Made by a program: the position numbers and the translations under genes
Notes under the pieces: model-generated
The model's database searches: none
Seen by the model: only the letters and a program-made list of their open reading frames with translations
Told to the model about the DNA's origin: nothing
Origin: DASZVP01 sp035546935
Lineage (GTDB): Bacteria; Patescibacteriota; Saccharimonadia; Saccharimonadales; UBA4665
Length of the DNA stretch: 64,000 nucleotides
Reading direction: 5' to 3'
Assembly: GCA_035546935.1 (NCBI GenBank)
Contig: DASZVP010000002.1
Coordinates: 62,001 to 126,000 of the forward strand
Shown here: piece after piece, positions 16,830 to 25,459 of the stretch
How positions within the stretch are numbered: position 1 is the first letter of the stretch
How the letters are laid out: every line of letters starts with the position of its first letter

Positions 16830-18788
16830 CTAGGGAGTAACAGGGATAGTTTTTAGCTTTACGCTGGAAACTTTCACAGATTGAAAAGCACTGGCAAGCT
16901 CTGCCCTGGTTTGAGCATCTGTAGCAATAGTGATTGAATAGCCCGAACATGAGGCTTTGATGCCCCGTGCGATAGCAGCTGGCGTGGAACCATCGTAGAA
17001 TGATGGTCTCACATTGCGATAACAGTCGTGCTCCTGCGGCATTGTCTTCATGAGCATATTCGCAATATCGGTTTCAAGCGGATCTTTGGAGTTGTAGTAG
17101 AAGGCGTGCTGAGCCGGCGCAGCAGCATGCAAAGACGCAATATTATCGTAAACATAGTTAGCGACGGGTACTGGTAGGCCTAGCTGACCCTTGAGATAAC
17201 TTACGGTGGGGCTATTGCCAGCAGGAACACCAGCGAAAAACACAATACCGAGTACTAACAGAGCTGCCAATATTGGGCTGGGTGAAGACTGGGCAGCAAT
17301 GTGTCTAAAGAGGCAGGCGTAGCCGGCAATGGCTAATGGAATTGCTAGAAAAGTAAAAGTAGACAAAGCCTTGAAATAGTAATAGTCAGTACGCTCCACG
17401 GAAAAAATCTGAACCAAATAGACCAAGAGTGCAACTGCCAGCAATGACGTAGCAACCAAAAAGCTTATTCGGACAGCAGCAGGCGTCGTCTTAACCCTGT
17501 GTGAGTAAACAGCCAATGCCGCTAAACCAATTGCAACTATGATGTAAAAGTTTTGATTATATTGAGCGATGGCTCCCAACTGATTAATGCTTACCAGAAA
17601 CCCGCCACTAATTCCGTTAATGTGACTTGCCATCCAAAGCTGTGCCAAGACCGCTAGGCTAATTAAACAGTACAGTGGCAATACTGGCAGTAATTTCCAA
17701 TAAAAAAGGCGTTGCTTAAGAATTGAAAAGCCCAGATCTTTAAGCTGCAAAAAGCCCCCGACGACCAGAATTAGAGATAACACTGGCAATACCAATAGCC
17801 AAGATAAGCCTCCCCCGATGGCGTAAACGGCTGCAACAGTGAAGATAGACCAAAATTGTTCCCAACCCGCAGTCTTTATGGCGGTTAGACTTAAAACACA
17901 TAATGGTAGGCAGAGAAGCTGAGGAATGAATGTAAAGAAGCCTTGTCGAAAAACATCGAAAACAAAGTAAAAAATAAATAATAAGATAAGAATGCAAAGC
18001 AAAGTCGTTTCGACACGATTTCCGCCACGCCCCAAAATTGTCTCAAATATCCACGCTGCGAAGTAAGCGAAGAAAAAGACCAACATAAAAAACCAAATGA
18101 ATTTGGTAGCGACATATGCTTTCAAACTGGCTGTACCAGGCCGTAGTGATGGGGCGGCAGCTTTTACGACTGCGGCGTTAGCAGCTTCCCAGCCAATTGG
18201 ATAATCACCTCGTTCCACACTTTGGGATCGGACTTTATCAGCTAAATTCGTGTGATAGAAAGACACTTGATTGTATTGCAGGCGATCGTTTAGTGCTTCG
18301 ATATGAGCCGAGTCATCAACATTGCCGGCTACAAATGCTGTCACGGCCGAACCGTTTAGATGGTGGAAACGATTATAGGCTGGCAAGAGCAGCACTAAAC
18401 AAGCAAGAGCTGCAAAAATTAAGCCAATAGCGTCTTTCCGATCCGCCCACTTTACTCGACTGTTGGATGAAGATTTTCGTATAAGCGGTACAGATATGAA
18501 AGCCAAAACCAGAAAAGTGAACGGCATAACTGCGCTCAGCGAAAAGCTACGAGAGAATGCAAGCGACCCCATGCCGACAACCAAGATAGCGAACATAGAA
18601 AAAACGACTGAGCAAAGCAAGGAGGCCAAAAATGATAAGGAAAGCTTAGTTAGCGCACGCGCGACAATTACGTATGACTCACCAATAACGCACAATAGAA
18701 TCGCGAAGTTCCAGGATAGGCTTAAAGCGGCAATTAACAGCACCAATCCCGGAACGACTAACTTTAAGCTCCCCAATTTTTTACTCAT
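16830..18788 (-). CDS. Large polytopic membrane protein, candidate GT-C type glycosyltransferase
   Basis: 652 residues with about 12-14 membrane helices. The first extracytoplasmic loop (about 150-200) contains NVDDSAHIEALNDRL, an acidic pair in the position where GT-C enzymes hold their catalytic Asp. A soluble C-terminal portion (about 545-652) includes YNSKDPLETDIANML. No family signature is decisive. The location beside GtrA, DUF2304-like and DPM1-like genes fits an enzyme using polyprenyl-phosphate sugars outside the membrane. An alternative is a polymerase or an unrelated transporter-like protein. Confidence 0.5.
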   Translation of the reverse strand: MSKKLGSLKLVVPGLVLLIAALSLSWNFAILLCVIGESYVIVARALTKLSLSFLASLLCSVVFSMFAILVVGMGSLAFSRSFSLSAVMPFTFLVLAFISVPLIRKSSSNSRVKWADRKDAIGLIFAALACLVLLLPAYNRFHHLNGSAVTAFVAGNVDDSAHIEALNDRLQYNQVSFYHTNLADKVRSQSVERGDYPIGWEAANAAVVKAAAPSLRPGTASLKAYVATKFIWFFMLVFFFAYFAAWIFETILGRGGNRVETTLLCILILLFIFYFVFDVFRQGFFTFIPQLLCLPLCVLSLTAIKTAGWEQFWSIFTVAAVYAIGGGLSWLLVLPVLSLILVVGGFLQLKDLGFSILKQRLFYWKLLPVLPLYCLISLAVLAQLWMASHINGISGGFLVSINQLGAIAQYNQNFYIIVAIGLAALAVYSHRVKTTPAAVRISFLVATSLLAVALLVYLVQIFSVERTDYYYFKALSTFTFLAIPLAIAGYACLFRHIAAQSSPSPILAALLVLGIVFFAGVPAGNSPTVSYLKGQLGLPVPVANYVYDNIASLHAAAPAQHAFYYNSKDPLETDIANMLMKTMPQEHDCYRNVRPSFYDGSTPAAIARGIKASCSGYSITIATDAQTRAELASAFQSVKVSSVKLKTIPVTP

Positions 18789-18852
18789 AAATTGTTTAGA
18801 TTACGCAGCAAGTATAACCTCAAAGCCTTGGCTGCACAAAGTAGTATGACAT

Positions 18853-19311
18853 TTGCAACCCACTATAAAAACACTTAACATCAATAACGTGCATAGCCTT
18901 CGTAGAAACAATACGGTTGTTGCAAAGTACGCCTTAGTTGGTGGCACATCGTTCTTATTCGAATACAGTACGTTTATATTTGCGCTAAACAGACTGCACC
19001 TAGGAGTCCTAGCCGCAAATACCATAAGTTTTTGTGTAGGGCTAATCACTAGCTTTTCAGCGCAACGCTATTGGACATTCTCGCATCCGGAGAGCAAGTA
19101 CAACAAAAGAATTCACCACCAGTTTGCTCTGTATCTTGTACTTGCGATTGTCAATTTCGCAATTTCCACGTTGATGGTTTTGGCGATAGTTTGGCTCACA
19201 CACAATAAATTGTTAGCAAAACTTTTATCTGTAATTGTCGTTGCTTTATGGAATTACTTCGTAATGAGACAAAAGATATTTACAATAGAGCAAGCGAACA
19301 GCGATAAATAG
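18853..19311 (+). CDS. GtrA-family membrane protein
   Basis: Small four-helix membrane protein of the GtrA/DPMS type, thought to flip or present polyprenyl-phosphate-linked sugars. Up to 152 residues. The family pattern is clear: KYALVGGTSFLFEYSTFIF at the first helix, NTISFCVGLITSFSAQRYWTF at the second, and a final helix with VVALWNYFVMRQKIF. The first possible start is a TTG at 18853; a GTG at 18889 (MHSLRRNN, 140 residues) fits the family better. It is followed by the methyltransferase after 11 bases. Confidence 0.85.
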   Translation: MQPTIKTLNINNVHSLRRNNTVVAKYALVGGTSFLFEYSTFIFALNRLHLGVLAANTISFCVGLITSFSAQRYWTFSHPESKYNKRIHHQFALYLVLAIVNFAISTLMVLAIVWLTHNKLLAKLLSVIVVALWNYFVMRQKIFTIEQANSDK

Positions 19312-19322
19312 AAGGAGTGCGC

Positions 19323-19985
19323 GTGGCGACTAAAAAGCAAGAAGCGGTTGAATACTTTGAAAACACCCGAGGGATTCCGATAAAAGTTCCATCACTTGGT
19401 AAAACTCTCATCAGTCGCATTGCCTTGCCATTATTGTCGCTTGTTTCTAGGGACAAAGCTCTAGATTGGCATCTCACCCCGATTGATGACGAGAGAGTCA
19501 TAATGGCGCTCAAGTATACAAGGGGCAGAGCGTTAGATATAGGCTGTGGCGCCAATAATTTTATTAAGAGCTATGGAAATGGGCTAGGTGTAGATGTCTT
19601 CCCCTGGCAAGGCTGTGACCAAGTCATTAAAAATGCTGCAAATCTCCCCTTTAAAAAAGGCGAATTCCAGACTATTACCTACTTGGCGTGCTTGAACCAT
19701 ATTCCTAATCGTGATGACTCAGTAAAAGCGGCCTTTAAGCTTCTAGACAAGGGCGGCCGGGTACTTATAACTATGATTACGCCTCGCTGGGGCAAATTTA
19801 TCCACTGGATACGCTTTCGTAATGATCCCGATCACAAAGATCGTCATATTGATCATGATCACGAATTGCTTGGTATGAGCAGCCGCCAGGTCAAAAGTAT
19901 TTTAAAAGAAGCCGGTTTTAGCAACATTAAGCGTAAGCGTTTTGTGTTTGGGCTCAATAATATTTACATAGCCCAAAAAGACTAG
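19323..19985 (+). CDS. Class I SAM-dependent methyltransferase
   Basis: 220 residues. Motif I is ALDIGCGANN, followed by GVDVFPWQGCD (motif II acidic end), ANLPFKKGEFQTITYL and LLDKGGRVLITM, the usual Rossmann methyltransferase order. The GTG at 19323 is preferred over the GTG at 19317, because GAAGGAG at 19311-19317 then sits at a normal distance. The position in the glycan region suggests methylation of a sugar or lipid, possibly a chain-capping step that a Wzt-type domain could read; this is inference. A histidine/aspartate-rich patch (DPDHKDRHIDHDHE) is unusual. Confidence 0.8.
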   Translation: MATKKQEAVEYFENTRGIPIKVPSLGKTLISRIALPLLSLVSRDKALDWHLTPIDDERVIMALKYTRGRALDIGCGANNFIKSYGNGLGVDVFPWQGCDQVIKNAANLPFKKGEFQTITYLACLNHIPNRDDSVKAAFKLLDKGGRVLITMITPRWGKFIHWIRFRNDPDHKDRHIDHDHELLGMSSRQVKSILKEAGFSNIKRKRFVFGLNNIYIAQKD

Positions 19986-19987
19986 TT

Positions 19988-20353
19988 TTATTTTTTGCTT
20001 TTGTTACGGGAAAGCTGGATCGAGAGTTCTTGATGCAGGTCTCTAACACGAGTTTCCAAAGCCTCTAACTTAAGACGCGATCTGTTAGCCATGTATAAAA
20101 CAACCACAATGCCCGTTATCTCGACGACATCAAACAAGCTTAGCGGTTCAGTCTGTGTCAGCTTATTAGAAAAAAGAAATTCATATAAAAACTTCGTACT
20201 TGCTAAACCGGCTAGAATTGTCAGCCAGATGAAGCTTTGCCAGATGTATTTTTTGAAGCTGTACCTACCGAGTTTATAGTTGACAAGCGCACTCAATAGA
20301 GAAGCAAAAACCAAAGGTATATTTAATAGAACCAGGATAAGATATCTACTCAC
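19988..20353 (-). CDS. DUF2304-like small membrane protein
   Basis: 121 residues from a GTG at 20353 that overlaps the end of the upstream GT2 gene by 8 bases. There are three predicted helices (about 4-22, 35-53 and 72-90), then a short coiled-coil tail (ALETRVRDLHQELSIQLSR). Size, topology and the gene directly after a DPM1-like glycosyltransferase match DUF2304 proteins, which are often paired with such enzymes. A role as partner subunit is inferred from that pairing. A longer reading frame begins at 20407 but has no start signal. Confidence 0.65.
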   Translation of the reverse strand: MSRYLILVLLNIPLVFASLLSALVNYKLGRYSFKKYIWQSFIWLTILAGLASTKFLYEFLFSNKLTQTEPLSLFDVVEITGIVVVLYMANRSRLKLEALETRVRDLHQELSIQLSRNKSKK

Positions 20354-21047
20354 CAAACAACTCCACAATACGGCGGCGCAGCAGCACTTTAATAATATTG
20401 AAAGCATTCCAGTTGTTTTGGCCTTTAGAACGTGAGTATTCAGTATATATAGCTTTAATTGGGTATTCGTTGATAGCCAAGCCTAATTGCTTGGCGCGCC
20501 ATAACATCTCTGAGCAGAACTCGTAGCCGCTACTTTTCCACCGCAACTCATTGAGGGCTCGTTTTGAAAATATTCTTAGTCCAGACTGCGAATCGGTTAC
20601 GTTAGTGCCAAACAAAAGAAAAGTAATAAAACTTAAGCCACGGTTACCTAGGACCTTGACCCGGGACATGCCATCTTTATTAATAAGGCGGCTGCCAATC
20701 AACAGGTCGTGTGAGTGCTCCGTTAATAACTGAACTCCCACCAATACATCACGCGCGTCATGTTGCCCGTCCGCATCTAAAGTTGCAGCGACTTCGTAGC
20801 CATTTTGCTGGGCATAGCTGAGGCCTGTAGCCGTAGCACCGCCGCTGCCGGTATTTAATATATGACTAATAACTTCAGCACCAGCTGAACGAGCCACTGA
20901 GGCGGTGTTATCTTTTGAGCCATCATCTATTACTACAATAGAGTACTCATAACCTGACTTTTTAAAGACTTCATCAACATTCTTTATTACGTCGTTTAAC
21001 ACGGAAGCTTCATTATAGGCCGGGATTATCAAACAAACTTTATTCAT
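20346..21047 (-). CDS. GT2 glycosyltransferase, dolichyl-phosphate mannose synthase-like
   Basis: 233 residues from ATG 21047 (MNKVCLIIPAYNEASVL). Motifs are VVIDDGSKDNTASVA, GSGGATATGLSYAQ, LDADGQHDARDV (the DxD metal site) and SGLRIFSKRAL. This is the soluble DPM1 type that transfers mannose or glucose to polyprenyl phosphate. It is grouped with a DUF2304-like protein, GtrA and a candidate GT-C protein, so it may supply a lipid-linked sugar for extracytoplasmic transfer. The substrate is not determined. Confidence 0.88.
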   Translation of the reverse strand: MNKVCLIIPAYNEASVLNDVIKNVDEVFKKSGYEYSIVVIDDGSKDNTASVARSAGAEVISHILNTGSGGATATGLSYAQQNGYEVAATLDADGQHDARDVLVGVQLLTEHSHDLLIGSRLINKDGMSRVKVLGNRGLSFITFLLFGTNVTDSQSGLRIFSKRALNELRWKSSGYEFCSEMLWRAKQLGLAINEYPIKAIYTEYSRSKGQNNWNAFNIIKVLLRRRIVELFGE

Positions 21048-21073
21048 ATCTGATTGCAATTGTAGCAAAATAA

Positions 21074-21934
21074 TTACTTCATGAGTCTGAGTAGGTACTC
21101 ACCATAGCCGGACTTTTGCAGCGGCTCGGCTAAGGTGCGGAGCTGGTCAGTGTTAATGAAACCTTTGCGATAGGCAACTTCCTCAATGCATCCAACTTTT
21201 ATTCCGGTTCGTTTTTCGATCACACGGATGTATTCGCTAGCATCAGTCATGGATTCAAACGTGCCGGTATCGAGCCAAGCCGAACCGCGGTCCATGGTTT
21301 GTACGGATAGTTTACCGCGCTGCAGATAAGCGTCATTAACAGCCGTAATTTCTAATTCACCGCGCTCGCTTGGCTGAATAGTTTTGGCGATTTCAACAAC
21401 ACTGTTGTCGTAGAAATACAGACCCACAACGGCGTAATTCGACTTGGGCTCAGCTGGCTTTTCTTCAATAGAAACGGCACGTTTTTCCTCATTAAACTCC
21501 ACGACCCCGTAACGTTGCGGGTCTGAAACTGAGTAAGCAAACACGATGCCGCCATCGGGGTCGGCACACTGCTGCAAACTCTCGCCGAAAGCTTCGCCAT
21601 GGAAAATATTGTCGCCTAAAATAAGTGCAACTTTATCGCCACCAATGAATTCCTCGCCGATGATAAATGCCTGTGCCAGGCCATCAGGTGAGGGTTGAGA
21701 TGCGTATTCAATATGAATACCGAGCTCTGAACCATCACCCAACAGATTTTGGAATTGGGCTTGATCATCCAGAGTAGTGATAATTAAAATGTCGCGAATG
21801 CCCGCCTCCATCAAGGTGCTCAGCGGGTAATAGACCATGGGCTTGTCATAAATGGGCACGAGTTGTTTGGAGATGCCTTTGGTAATTGGGTACAAACGAG
21901 TGCCGGTCCCACCGGCTAGGATAATGCCTTTCAT
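21074..21934 (-). CDS. rmlA: Glucose-1-phosphate thymidylyltransferase
   Basis: First step of dTDP-L-rhamnose synthesis: dTTP plus glucose-1-phosphate gives dTDP-glucose. It has 286 residues, close to family length. The N-terminus KGIILAGGTGTRLYPITKG is the nucleotide loop. Further signatures are KQLVPIYDKPMVYYPLS, LGDNIFHGE and GSAWLDTGT. It is the last gene of the rmlB-rmlC-rmlD-rmlA operon on the reverse strand, following rmlD by 2 bases. Confidence 0.96.
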   Translation of the reverse strand: MKGIILAGGTGTRLYPITKGISKQLVPIYDKPMVYYPLSTLMEAGIRDILIITTLDDQAQFQNLLGDGSELGIHIEYASQPSPDGLAQAFIIGEEFIGGDKVALILGDNIFHGEAFGESLQQCADPDGGIVFAYSVSDPQRYGVVEFNEEKRAVSIEEKPAEPKSNYAVVGLYFYDNSVVEIAKTIQPSERGELEITAVNDAYLQRGKLSVQTMDRGSAWLDTGTFESMTDASEYIRVIEKRTGIKVGCIEEVAYRKGFINTDQLRTLAEPLQKSGYGEYLLRLMK

Positions 21935-21936
21935 TA

Positions 21937-22788
21937 CTAGCTCCGCTCCCTATTAATATAATCAGTTAAATCTTCGTGCCAGTCGCGTGGCTCGAAACCG
22001 CTGCCTTTAATTTTGGCTAAATCGAGCGTACTCTGCAAGGGCCTTGGTGCAATGCCATCTTTGCCAGCATAATATTCGGCGGTCGTAGTGTCTGTAACAG
22101 CGTTGCTGTAGCCGGCTGCGCTAAAAATAGCGCGCGTAATGTCGGCCCAGCTGGCTGATTCGCCCTCATTACTGACATTGTATGTGCCAAACGGTGCCTT
22201 GCTAGTAAGCAAATGATCGATGGCACCCACGATTGTGCTCGTGAAGGTAAGCCGGCCAATTTGGTCAGATACTACAGACGGGTCAATGCCTTTTTTACCA
22301 AGCTCGAGCATTGTCCTGACAAAATTTTTGCCTTCGCCGATCACCCACGAAGTACGTAAAATGTAATGCTTGAGCACGGTACTGGCCACGATATCACCAG
22401 CCGCCTTTGACTGACCATAAACAGACAAGGGGCTGAAAGGTTCACTTTCGGTATGGGGTGATTGCGTTCCGTCAAAAACATAATCGGTAGAGATATGCAC
22501 TAAAGTTAAGTCGTGCTGCAAAGCTGCCTGTGCCAGGTTGCCGACAGCACTGGCGTTTACTTTCCAGGCAGCAACTCGGCCTTCTGGCGTTTCGGCACCA
22601 TCAACATTGGTGAAGGCAGCAGCGTTCAAGATAACTTTTGTACCACTCCAGTCAAAGTTGGCGACCGATTCGGCATTGGTGATGTCGAGCTGGTCAGCAT
22701 CGGCTGATTTGGCGCCAGGATATTTGGCCCGCAAAGCTAAGCCAAGTTGGCCGCCGGCGCCAAGAATCAAAAGCTCAGCATCATCCAT
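21937..22788 (-). CDS. rmlD: dTDP-4-dehydrorhamnose reductase
   Basis: Last step of dTDP-L-rhamnose synthesis, an NAD(P)H-dependent reduction. 283 residues from ATG 22788 (MDDAELLILGAGGQLG). A longer frame upstream only overlaps rmlC out of frame and is not used. Rossmann motif GAGGQLG, VHISTDYVFDG, and catalytic YGQSK are visible, as is the closing IAPRPLQSTLD region. The start overlaps the rmlC stop by 8 bases. Confidence 0.95.
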   Translation of the reverse strand: MDDAELLILGAGGQLGLALRAKYPGAKSADADQLDITNAESVANFDWSGTKVILNAAAFTNVDGAETPEGRVAAWKVNASAVGNLAQAALQHDLTLVHISTDYVFDGTQSPHTESEPFSPLSVYGQSKAAGDIVASTVLKHYILRTSWVIGEGKNFVRTMLELGKKGIDPSVVSDQIGRLTFTSTIVGAIDHLLTSKAPFGTYNVSNEGESASWADITRAIFSAAGYSNAVTDTTTAEYYAGKDGIAPRPLQSTLDLAKIKGSGFEPRDWHEDLTDYINRERS

Positions 22789-23353
22789 GCTTAAACCTTT
22801 TAGCGTCCTGGAGCATGGGATGATTGCGGTCGCGTTCTGACATGACCGCCCGATCGAGCGGTATCGGCCAGCTGATGCCAATTTCTGGGTCGGCCAGGTT
22901 GGCAAAGCAATATTCGTCATAAAGTTCAGCACTCCAGTGAGCATTTACGCCATATAAATAGTAGGTATCATCTTCCAGGGTCTGGAACGAATTTCCAACG
23001 CCTTGCGGTAGATACACACAGGTGGTGGGGGTGATTACAACGGTGACCGTGCGTCCAAAGCTTTCACCTTCGCGTAAATCAACATATGCAGCAAAGACCT
23101 TACCCTTCAAAACCGTTATGTATTTGTCCCAAGGCTCGGCGTGAAAACCGCGTGTAACGCCGGCTTGCTTGTTGTATGAAGTGTTTACCTGCACAACGTC
23201 GAAGTTGGCTGGCATGCCAGCCGCGACCAATTTAGCTTTTTGATAAGTCTCTTGGTAAAAGCCACGTTCATCTTCAACAGCAGTAACGGTAAAAATTAAC
23301 AGACCGGGGATGTCTGTAGGCTGGGCACTAACTTCGGTGGTTGGAACGGCCAT
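22781..23353 (-). CDS. rmlC: dTDP-4-dehydrorhamnose 3,5-epimerase
   Basis: Cupin-fold enzyme of 190 residues that epimerises the 4-keto sugar at C3 and C5. Typical segments are DERGFYQETYQKAKL, RGFHAEPWDKYITVLKGKVF (with the catalytic His) and a YLPQGVGNSFQ turn. The start codon lies one base from the rmlB stop. It ends in two tandem UGA codons, showing UGA works as a stop here. Confidence 0.93.
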   Translation of the reverse strand: MAVPTTEVSAQPTDIPGLLIFTVTAVEDERGFYQETYQKAKLVAAGMPANFDVVQVNTSYNKQAGVTRGFHAEPWDKYITVLKGKVFAAYVDLREGESFGRTVTVVITPTTCVYLPQGVGNSFQTLEDDTYYLYGVNAHWSAELYDEYCFANLADPEIGISWPIPLDRAVMSERDRNHPMLQDAKRFKHG

Positions 23354-24361
23354 TTATTGTCCCTGCTTGGCGTACGCCGCTTCAACTGCCGCTTTGTCGG
23401 ATTGCCACCAATCACGGTGTTGGTCATACCAGTCAATGGTGGCTTGCAGCCCAGCATGCATGCCCTGGTTGTCGGTGTATTTGGGCTGCCAACCAAGTTC
23501 GCGACGGAGCTTGCTGGAGTCCATGGCGTAACGCATATCATGGCCAGGCCGATCGTTAACATGATCATACCAATCGATTGGTTTGCCCATAAGCTCCAAG
23601 ATCATTTCCACCACCATTTTGTTATTGGTATGGTCGTTATCTGCACCAATAATGTAGGTCTCGCCATTTTTGCCTTTGTCCAAAATCAGGTGTACGGCTT
23701 CGTTGTGATCATCAACGTGAATCCAGTCACGAACTTGTTCTCCGGTGCCGTAAAGTTTGGGTTTGATGTCGCTCAAAACATTGGTGATTTGGCGAGGGAT
23801 AAATTTCTCAATATGTTGATAGGGCCCGTAGTTGTTGGAGCAGTTACTAATTGTGGCCTGCACACTAAAACTACGAATCCAGGCACGCACCAGCATATCT
23901 GAGCCGGCCTTAGTGCTAGAGTAGGGGCTTGATGGATTGTAGGCTGTCTGTTCGTTGAAGCGGGCCGGGTCATCAAGCTCTAGGTCGCCAAAGACTTCAT
24001 CGGTGGAGATGTGGTGCAAGCGCTTGCCGTGTTTGCGAACGGCTTCCAAAATTGTGTAGGTGCCAACAACATTGGTTTCCACGAAAGGCCAGGGATCGCG
24101 CAGGGAGTTGTCGTTGTGGCTTTCAGCGGCGAAGTGGACGACAATATCTGTTTCGGCCACTAAACGGTCCATGAGATCGCGGTCACAAATGTTGCCTTCT
24201 ACAAAGGTGATTTTGTCAGCAACTGGCTCAAGGTTTTTGCGGTTGCCGGCATATGTCAGTGCGTCGATCACAGTAACTTTGTGATCGGGCCGGTTTGCAA
24301 CCGTGTAATGAACAAAGTTCGAACCGATAAAGCCAGCACCACCGGTCACTAAAAGTTTCAT
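23354..24361 (-). CDS. rmlB: dTDP-glucose 4,6-dehydratase
   Basis: Second step of the rhamnose pathway, NAD-dependent. It has 335 residues, an extended short-chain dehydrogenase. The cofactor loop is TGGAGFIGSNFVHY; HISTDEVFGDLE and YSSTKAGSDMLV (YxxxK) are the catalytic region; NNYGPYQHIEKFIPR is the family signature. It is first in the rhamnose operon, divergent from manC across a 57-base gap. Confidence 0.96.
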   Translation of the reverse strand: MKLLVTGGAGFIGSNFVHYTVANRPDHKVTVIDALTYAGNRKNLEPVADKITFVEGNICDRDLMDRLVAETDIVVHFAAESHNDNSLRDPWPFVETNVVGTYTILEAVRKHGKRLHHISTDEVFGDLELDDPARFNEQTAYNPSSPYSSTKAGSDMLVRAWIRSFSVQATISNCSNNYGPYQHIEKFIPRQITNVLSDIKPKLYGTGEQVRDWIHVDDHNEAVHLILDKGKNGETYIIGADNDHTNNKMVVEMILELMGKPIDWYDHVNDRPGHDMRYAMDSSKLRRELGWQPKYTDNQGMHAGLQATIDWYDQHRDWWQSDKAAVEAAYAKQGQ

Positions 24362-24383
24362 CCTTAGTAGTATATCAATAGAT

Positions 24384-24411
24384 CAGACAAGCTCCCATCT
24401 TCTGGTATTAT
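24384..24411 (+). promoter_or_regulatory. manC promoter, leaderless type
   Basis: CAGACA at 24384-24389, a 16-base spacer and TATTAT at 24406-24411. The manC ATG begins seven bases later (24419) and no Shine-Dalgarno sequence precedes it. Confidence 0.5.
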
Positions 24412-24418
24412 TTAACTA

Positions 24419-25459
24419 ATGATTATTGCGATTATTGCCGGAGGCTCCGGGACGCGCCTCTGGCCACTGTCCACGCCCGAATACCCAAAGCATTTATTAA
24501 AGATCAACGGGGATGACCTTTCGCTACTACAAAACACCTTTGAACGGGCCAAGTTACTGACCAGCACTGACAAAATTTATGTCGTAACCGAGCAGAGCCA
24601 TCTCCATCATGTCCGTGAACAACTTAGTGAGTTGCCCGAAGAAGCCTTTATTTGCGAACCAGGTCGTCGCGGCACTGCCAACTGCATCATGGCCGCACTT
24701 GCACACATTGCGAGCCGCCATGATGCAGATGAGCCAATCGCTTCGATTCACGCAGACCACTATATACGTGACGTGTCAGGCTTCGTTTACAGCCTGCATT
24801 TGGCAGCCAATACAGCACACAACGAAAAACGCATTGTATTAGTGGGCGTAGAGCCGACCTATCCAGCCACCGGCTTTGGGTATATTGAAAAAGGCGATGT
24901 ATTAAACGAGGCTAATTTTGTTTTTAATGTCCGATCTTTCAAAGAAAAGCCTGACCACAACACGGCTCAAGAATATTTCCGCAGCGGCAACTACCTCTGG
25001 AACTGCGGCTATTTTGTGGCTTCATTGAATACTTTTCGTCACAATTTGCAGTCGCACGCGCCGCAGCTATATGAAAACTATGAGCGCTTAACCCAGGCCA
25101 ACGAAGACAGCTACCAAGACACCTACATGAGCTTTGAAAGTGAGCCGATTGACACCGCATTGATTGAAAAAGTGCCGGACCTTTTGGTTGTGCCTGCCAA
25201 CTTTGACTGGATGGACTTAGGTTCGTTTGGCGATTTACACACCGCCGTTGGCGGCAATGAAGCTGGCAATCACACGCATGGTCACGTCGAATTGGAGGAA
25301 GTGCAGAACTCGCTAGTGCACAACCATGAGGACAAGCCGGTGGCAGTGATTGGCTTGGACAATGTCGTGGTAGTAAACACGCCGCACGGCATTTTGGTGG
25401 CACGCAAAGACCAAGCCCAAAAAGTCGGCGACGTTAGCAAACGCCTAAAAAAAGACTAA
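24419..25459 (+). CDS. manC: Mannose-1-phosphate guanylyltransferase
   Basis: Makes GDP-mannose from GTP and mannose-1-phosphate. 346 residues, the short type without an isomerase domain. The pyrophosphorylase loop is AGGSGTRLWPLS; other motifs are FICEPGRRGTANCI, ASIHADHYI, GFGYIEKGD and LWNCGYFVA, followed by FDWMDLGSFGDL. It faces manB, with which it shares an interlocked stop (CTAA at 25456-25459). Confidence 0.93.
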   Translation: MIIAIIAGGSGTRLWPLSTPEYPKHLLKINGDDLSLLQNTFERAKLLTSTDKIYVVTEQSHLHHVREQLSELPEEAFICEPGRRGTANCIMAALAHIASRHDADEPIASIHADHYIRDVSGFVYSLHLAANTAHNEKRIVLVGVEPTYPATGFGYIEKGDVLNEANFVFNVRSFKEKPDHNTAQEYFRSGNYLWNCGYFVASLNTFRHNLQSHAPQLYENYERLTQANEDSYQDTYMSFESEPIDTALIEKVPDLLVVPANFDWMDLGSFGDLHTAVGGNEAGNHTHGHVELEEVQNSLVHNHEDKPVAVIGLDNVVVVNTPHGILVARKDQAQKVGDVSKRLKKD

